From the NCBI GenBank assembly GCA_948750805.1, contig CAPZYV010000033.1, forward strand, positions 1-9,414: 9,414 bases of DNA. The letters are read 5' to 3'. The notes below the pieces were generated by a model. That model saw only the letters and a program-made list of their open reading frames with translations, was not told the DNA's origin and did not search any database. Positions 6,956-9,414 of this stretch are shown here, one piece after another. Source of the stretch: an uncultured Bacilli bacterium (GTDB lineage Bacteria > Bacillota_I > Bacilli_A > RF39 > UBA660). The number at the start of each line of letters is the position of its first letter. Positions within the stretch are counted from its first letter, which is position 1. Made by a program: the position numbers and the translations under genes.

Positions 6956-7219
6956 ATGGATTACAATAAAAACTATATCGAAGCAAGTTATAATGCTACT
7001 GAATTAAATGAAATATTTATCAAAGATTTTATTCGTTTTCGGAAAGAAAATAATCTTACGCAAGAATTGTTTTCAAAATATTCTAAAGTTTCCCGAGAAA
7101 AAATAGCGCGTATCGAAGCTGGAATGCACTCTCCAAGTATTAAAAGTTTATTAGAAATAATTGGACCTATAGGTTATACAATAAAAATTGTTAAAGTTGA
7201 AAGGAACAAAAGATATTAA
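6956..7219 (+). CDS. XRE-family (HigA-like) DNA-binding regulator
   Basis: This protein has 87 residues from the ATG at 6956. A single helix-turn-helix spans about residues 24-68, with the pattern RKENNLTQELFSKYSKVS followed by the recognition-helix region REKIARIEAG, typical of Cro/C1 proteins. The tail GYTIKIVKVE, predicted beta-strand, is characteristic of HigA-like antitoxins of RelE/HigB-type modules. However, no toxin gene is adjacent: upstream is a divergent ligase and downstream a dehydrogenase. It is therefore either an orphan antitoxin-like protein or a regulator in its own right. The dyad over its promoter (6920-6937) suggests autoregulation. The ucpA-like gene starts 47 bases downstream with no terminator between, so read-through is likely. 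Its control of the ligase or dehydrogenase genes is inferred from position. Confidence 0.88.
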   Translation: MDYNKNYIEASYNATELNEIFIKDFIRFRKENNLTQELFSKYSKVSREKIARIEAGMHSPSIKSLLEIIGPIGYTIKIVKVERNKRY

Positions 7220-7239
7220 TTTTAAAATAACTAATAATG

Positions 7240-7248
7240 TGCTATACT
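7240..7248 (+). promoter_or_regulatory. Extended -10 promoter of the ucpA-like operon
   Basis: TGC plus TATACT (7243-7248) forms an extended -10 with no good -35 (TTTTAA at 7220-7225). It would start transcription near 7255, at the AGGAGGA ribosome site (7256-7262). This gives the dehydrogenase and nitroreductase a promoter separate from that of the XRE gene. Confidence 0.55.
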
Positions 7249-7266
7249 AAATAATAGGAGGATATT

Positions 7267-8058
7267 ATGAAATTAGAAAATAAAACTGCTATCATTACCG
7301 GTGGTGCAATGGGAATTGGAAAAGGTATTGTAGAAGTATATTTAAAATATGGTGCTAATGTTATTGTTTTAGATTACAATGAAGCATTAAAAAATACTTT
7401 AACAGAATTAAATACCAAGTATCCTAGTAAAATAAATGGTTATATAGTTGATATAAGTAAAAAAGAAGTTTTAGAAGCTTGTCTAAAAGAAATTGAAAAA
7501 AGCTATAATCAAATTGATATAATTGTTAATAATGCCGGTGTTTGTAAACTTAATACATTTGAAAATATGAGTGATGAAGAACGTGATTTTCATTTTAATA
7601 TAAATATTAAAGGAACATGGAACGTAACAAAAACATTTTTACCATTATTAAAAAAAGCTCAAAATGGAGCTATCGTAAATTTATCAAGTGTAACTGGACC
7701 AATGGTTGCGGACTCAGGAGAAGTTGCGTACGCTACCAGTAAAGCTGCAGTTCTAGGATTTACGAAAAGCTTAGCCGCTGAACTTGTAGAGTACAATATT
7801 AGAGTTAATGCTATAATGCCAGGATATGTTAAAACGCCAATGGTGAGTTCCATGGCTAACTTATCAAATAAAGAAAATCCTAATTCAGTAATTGAAGGAA
7901 TTGCATCTGGTATTCCGATGAAAAGACTGGCTGAGGCAAGCGAAATAGGAGAATTAGCCGCATTTTTAGGATGTGAAGAGTCAAGTTATATTACCGGGCA
8001 AGGAATAGTTATTGATGGTGGTTCAACTTTACCAGAAACAACTACTATGGGTGTTTAA
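7267..8058 (+). CDS. ucpA: UcpA-type short-chain dehydrogenase/reductase
   Basis: This 263-residue protein is a classical SDR. The Rossmann nucleotide motif is TGGAMGIG (11-18). Asp36 at the end of the second strand favours NAD(H) over NADP(H). NNAG is at 88-91, and the catalytic residues are Ser141 (LSSVTG), Tyr155 and Lys159 (YATSK). The stretch MSDEERDFHFNINIKG (101-116) and the C-terminal end VIDGGSTLPET (248-258) match the E. coli UcpA protein as I remember it, so I assign that name. The physiological substrate of UcpA is not established; in E. coli it has been linked to furfural tolerance. AGGAGGA lies 4 bases before the ATG. The nitroreductase gene starts one base after its stop, so the two are co-expressed. 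Family call certain; UcpA orthology likely, to be confirmed by alignment. Confidence 0.9.
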   Translation: MKLENKTAIITGGAMGIGKGIVEVYLKYGANVIVLDYNEALKNTLTELNTKYPSKINGYIVDISKKEVLEACLKEIEKSYNQIDIIVNNAGVCKLNTFENMSDEERDFHFNINIKGTWNVTKTFLPLLKKAQNGAIVNLSSVTGPMVADSGEVAYATSKAAVLGFTKSLAAELVEYNIRVNAIMPGYVKTPMVSSMANLSNKENPNSVIEGIASGIPMKRLAEASEIGELAAFLGCEESSYITGQGIVIDGGSTLPETTTMGV

Positions 8059-8059
8059 A

Positions 8060-8575
8060 ATGGAAACTTTTGAAGCAATAAGTACTCGTCGTAGTATTCG
8101 TCATTTTAATGATATAGAAGTATCAGAAACTGATTTAAAAAAAATAGTTGAAGCAGGTATACTAAGTCCTTCAGGTCATAATCGTCAACCATGGCATTAT
8201 ATTGTCATTAATAAGGATAAAAATTTAAAAAATCAAATAGGAGATATCCTAGAAGAACATACTAGTGATGAAACTTTACAAACTTGCAATGTAATTCGTG
8301 AATGTTCATCCTTAATTTTAGTCTTTGCAACTATAACTAATGAAATAATTGATATTGAATCAGTTGGAGCTAGTATTGAAAATATGCTTCTTGCGGCTAC
8401 TGACATAAATGTAGGAACTTTATGGATTGGCTATATAATAGAAATTGAAAAAGAATTACAAAAAATATTTAAAACAGATAAAAAATTACTTGCAGCAATT
8501 GCTTTAGGACATTTTGACAAAAATCCTATACCTAGACCTCGAAAAGCTTATGAAGAAGTAACTGAATGGTATTAA
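8060..8575 (+). CDS. Nitroreductase-family FMN oxidoreductase
   Basis: This protein has 171 residues from the ATG at 8060. It carries the family's FMN-binding features: RRSIRHF near the start (10-16), SPSGHNRQPWHY (36-47), the helix SVGASIENMLLAATDIN (101-117) followed by GTLWIG (119-124), and ALGHFD (148-153) near the end. It ends ETWY-like (EVTEWY), a common close in this group. Members are usually flavin dimers that reduce nitroaromatics, quinones or enoates with NAD(P)H; the natural substrate here is unknown. An in-frame ATG at 8012 would start inside the dehydrogenase gene. The ATG at 8060, one base after the dehydrogenase stop, gives the correct family start and implies translational coupling, as the ribosome site (GGGTG, 8049-8053) is weak. 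A strong terminator follows immediately. Confidence 0.9.
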   Translation: METFEAISTRRSIRHFNDIEVSETDLKKIVEAGILSPSGHNRQPWHYIVINKDKNLKNQIGDILEEHTSDETLQTCNVIRECSSLILVFATITNEIIDIESVGASIENMLLAATDINVGTLWIGYIIEIEKELQKIFKTDKKLLAAIALGHFDKNPIPRPRKAYEEVTEWY

Positions 8576-8600
8576 AATTAGAGAAATCTAATTTTTTTTT
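8574..8600 (+). terminator. Intrinsic terminator after the nitroreductase gene
   Basis: AAAATTAGA (8574-8582) pairs perfectly with TCTAATTTT (8587-8595) around a GAAA tetraloop, within a run of nine T's (8592-8600). The last two bases of the stop codon are in the stem. Confidence 0.88.
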
Positions 8601-8746
8601 ATAACTTTCAAAAATTATAAAATCAAGCTGTATGCAAAAATAATATAAAAACCAAAAACAATTATGTATTACTAATAATGATATACTTGCAATAACTTAT
8701 GAAATAAAGTAAAATTACAAAAATGATATAAAAATTATTAGAAATT

Positions 8747-8755
8747 TGTTATAAT
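8747..8755 (+). promoter_or_regulatory. Extended -10 promoter of the CDF transporter gene
   Basis: TGT plus a perfect TATAAT (8750-8755) forms an extended -10; no convincing -35 is seen. The preceding 146 bases (8601-8746) are AT-rich. I see no RNA gene, riboswitch core or ORF of note in them. Confidence 0.6.
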
Positions 8756-8779
8756 ATACTAGCTAAAGGATTTGATAAT

Positions 8780-9414
8780 ATGAATAGATATGAAAGTACC
8801 AAAAAAGTTGGTATTATAGGCATAATAGGTAATATATTTTTACTTATAATTAAATTTGCAGTTGCCATTTTTAGTCATAGTGAAGCCTTAATTGCAGATG
8901 CTACTAATTCTGCTGGAGATATTTTATCTTCAATAATGACTTACATAGGTAGTAAAATTTCTCATGCACCAAGTGATGAAGACCATAATTTTGGACACGC
9001 TAAAGCTGAATATATATTTTCTATGCTTATTAGTATTTTTATGATTTTTATTGCTGGTAAGATTCTTTTTGATTCCATATTTTCAATCATAAAAAAACAA
9101 GAATTTATTTTTTCTTATTATTTAATTTTAGTATGTATAGTTACTATTATTATTAAATTTTGTTTATATTTATATTGTAAAAAAACATATCGCAAACACA
9201 AAAATATTTTACTTAAAGCAAGTATGAAAGACCATAAAAATGATATCTTTTTAACATTAGGAACCTTTATATCTGCTATTTTTGGTTATTTTAATATTTA
9301 TTTTTTAGATGGTATCTTTGGCTCTATTACATCAATATATATATTAATAAGTGGTATCGGAATTTTTTTAGAAAGTTATAAAGTATTAATGGATGTATCG
9401 CTAGATAAAGTTGA
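8780..9414 (+). CDS. Cation diffusion facilitator transporter, N-terminal part (cut by window end)
   Basis: An open frame from the ATG at 8780 runs off the window after 211 codons. AAAGGA lies 9 bases upstream. It matches the CDF family: hydrophobic segments at about 10-31, 36-57, 78-103, 111-132, 156-174 and 177-198, and a cytoplasmic loop with DEDHNFGHAKAEY (66-78), the usual CDF loop motif. These proteins export divalent metals in exchange for protons as dimers. The transport-site quartet is Asn43 and Asp47 in the second segment (NSAGD) and Asp151 and Asp155 before the fifth (DHKND). Zinc transporters usually have HxxxD or DxxxD there; Asn-Asp-Asp-Asp is, as I recall, the pattern of streptococcal manganese exporter MntE. 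Manganese export is therefore the leading guess. The C-terminal cytoplasmic domain lies beyond the window. Confidence 0.9.
   Translation, partial: MNRYESTKKVGIIGIIGNIFLLIIKFAVAIFSHSEALIADATNSAGDILSSIMTYIGSKISHAPSDEDHNFGHAKAEYIFSMLISIFMIFIAGKILFDSIFSIIKKQEFIFSYYLILVCIVTIIIKFCLYLYCKKTYRKHKNILLKASMKDHKNDIFLTLGTFISAIFGYFNIYFLDGIFGSITSIYILISGIGIFLESYKVLMDVSLDKV

Noticed and set aside
7659..7853. Open frame of 64 codons on the minus strand
   Set aside because: It is antisense to the catalytic part of the UcpA-type dehydrogenase and has no recognisable features.
8012..8059. Upstream in-frame ATG for the nitroreductase
   Set aside because: It would overlap the dehydrogenase by 47 bases and add a non-family leader; METFEAISTRRS from 8060 is a typical family start.
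8601..8746. Possible riboswitch or small RNA ahead of the metal transporter gene
   Set aside because: No conserved riboswitch core (for example a yybP-ykoY-like segment), no stable GC-containing helix and no terminator were seen.
1..9414. Alternative genetic code (TGA as Trp), because none of the nine complete genes ends in TGA
   Set aside because: Tryptophans throughout are TGG and no conserved Trp site carries TGA; eight TAA and one TAG stops are unsurprising at this base composition.

Overview
The window is strongly AT-rich with A/T-ending codons. It uses TAA as the main stop, has purine-rich Shine-Dalgarno sites and shows extended -10 promoters. This fits a low-GC Bacillota, possibly a host-associated Bacilli/Clostridia lineage, but the sequence alone does not fix the genus. 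The standard code is supported because tryptophans are TGG. I see no rRNA, tRNA, CRISPR array or insertion sequence.

Layout: (1) 1-2470, plus strand, cell-envelope block: a VanZ-family membrane protein with its own promoter and terminator, then a two-gene operon of a membrane-anchored GH25 muramidase with Ig-like domains and a short class I glutamine amidotransferase/C26 hydrolase. (2) 2460-5032, minus strand: a two-gene phosphorelay operon, a polytopic hybrid histidine kinase (HisKA-HATPase-REC) coupled by a TAATG overlap to an HPt-REC protein. Together they hold every phospho-acceptor of a His-Asp-His-Asp relay but no output domain. (3) 5094-8600: an AMP-forming ligase on the minus strand, transcribed away from a plus-strand group of an XRE/HigA-like regulator, a UcpA-type short-chain dehydrogenase and a nitroreductase. 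Two perfect dyads lie in the divergent promoter region. (4) 8780 to the end: the first 211 codons of a cation diffusion facilitator whose metal-site residues suggest manganese.

How they may work together: the muramidase and C26 enzyme probably act on cell wall or gamma-glutamyl substrates. The kinase pair is a self-contained relay with an unknown signal and target. The ligase, dehydrogenase and nitroreductase may form a carboxylate/carbonyl or redox-detoxification module under the XRE regulator; this is inferred from layout only.

The least expected observations are a pair of abutting perfect palindromes inside the HPt coding sequence (3061-3102), the AMP-ligase with replaced A7/A8 core residues, and the dyads between the ligase and the orphan HigA-like regulator. 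I found no clear, wholly new system. The divergent ligase/XRE/UcpA/nitroreductase unit is the best candidate for an undescribed module.
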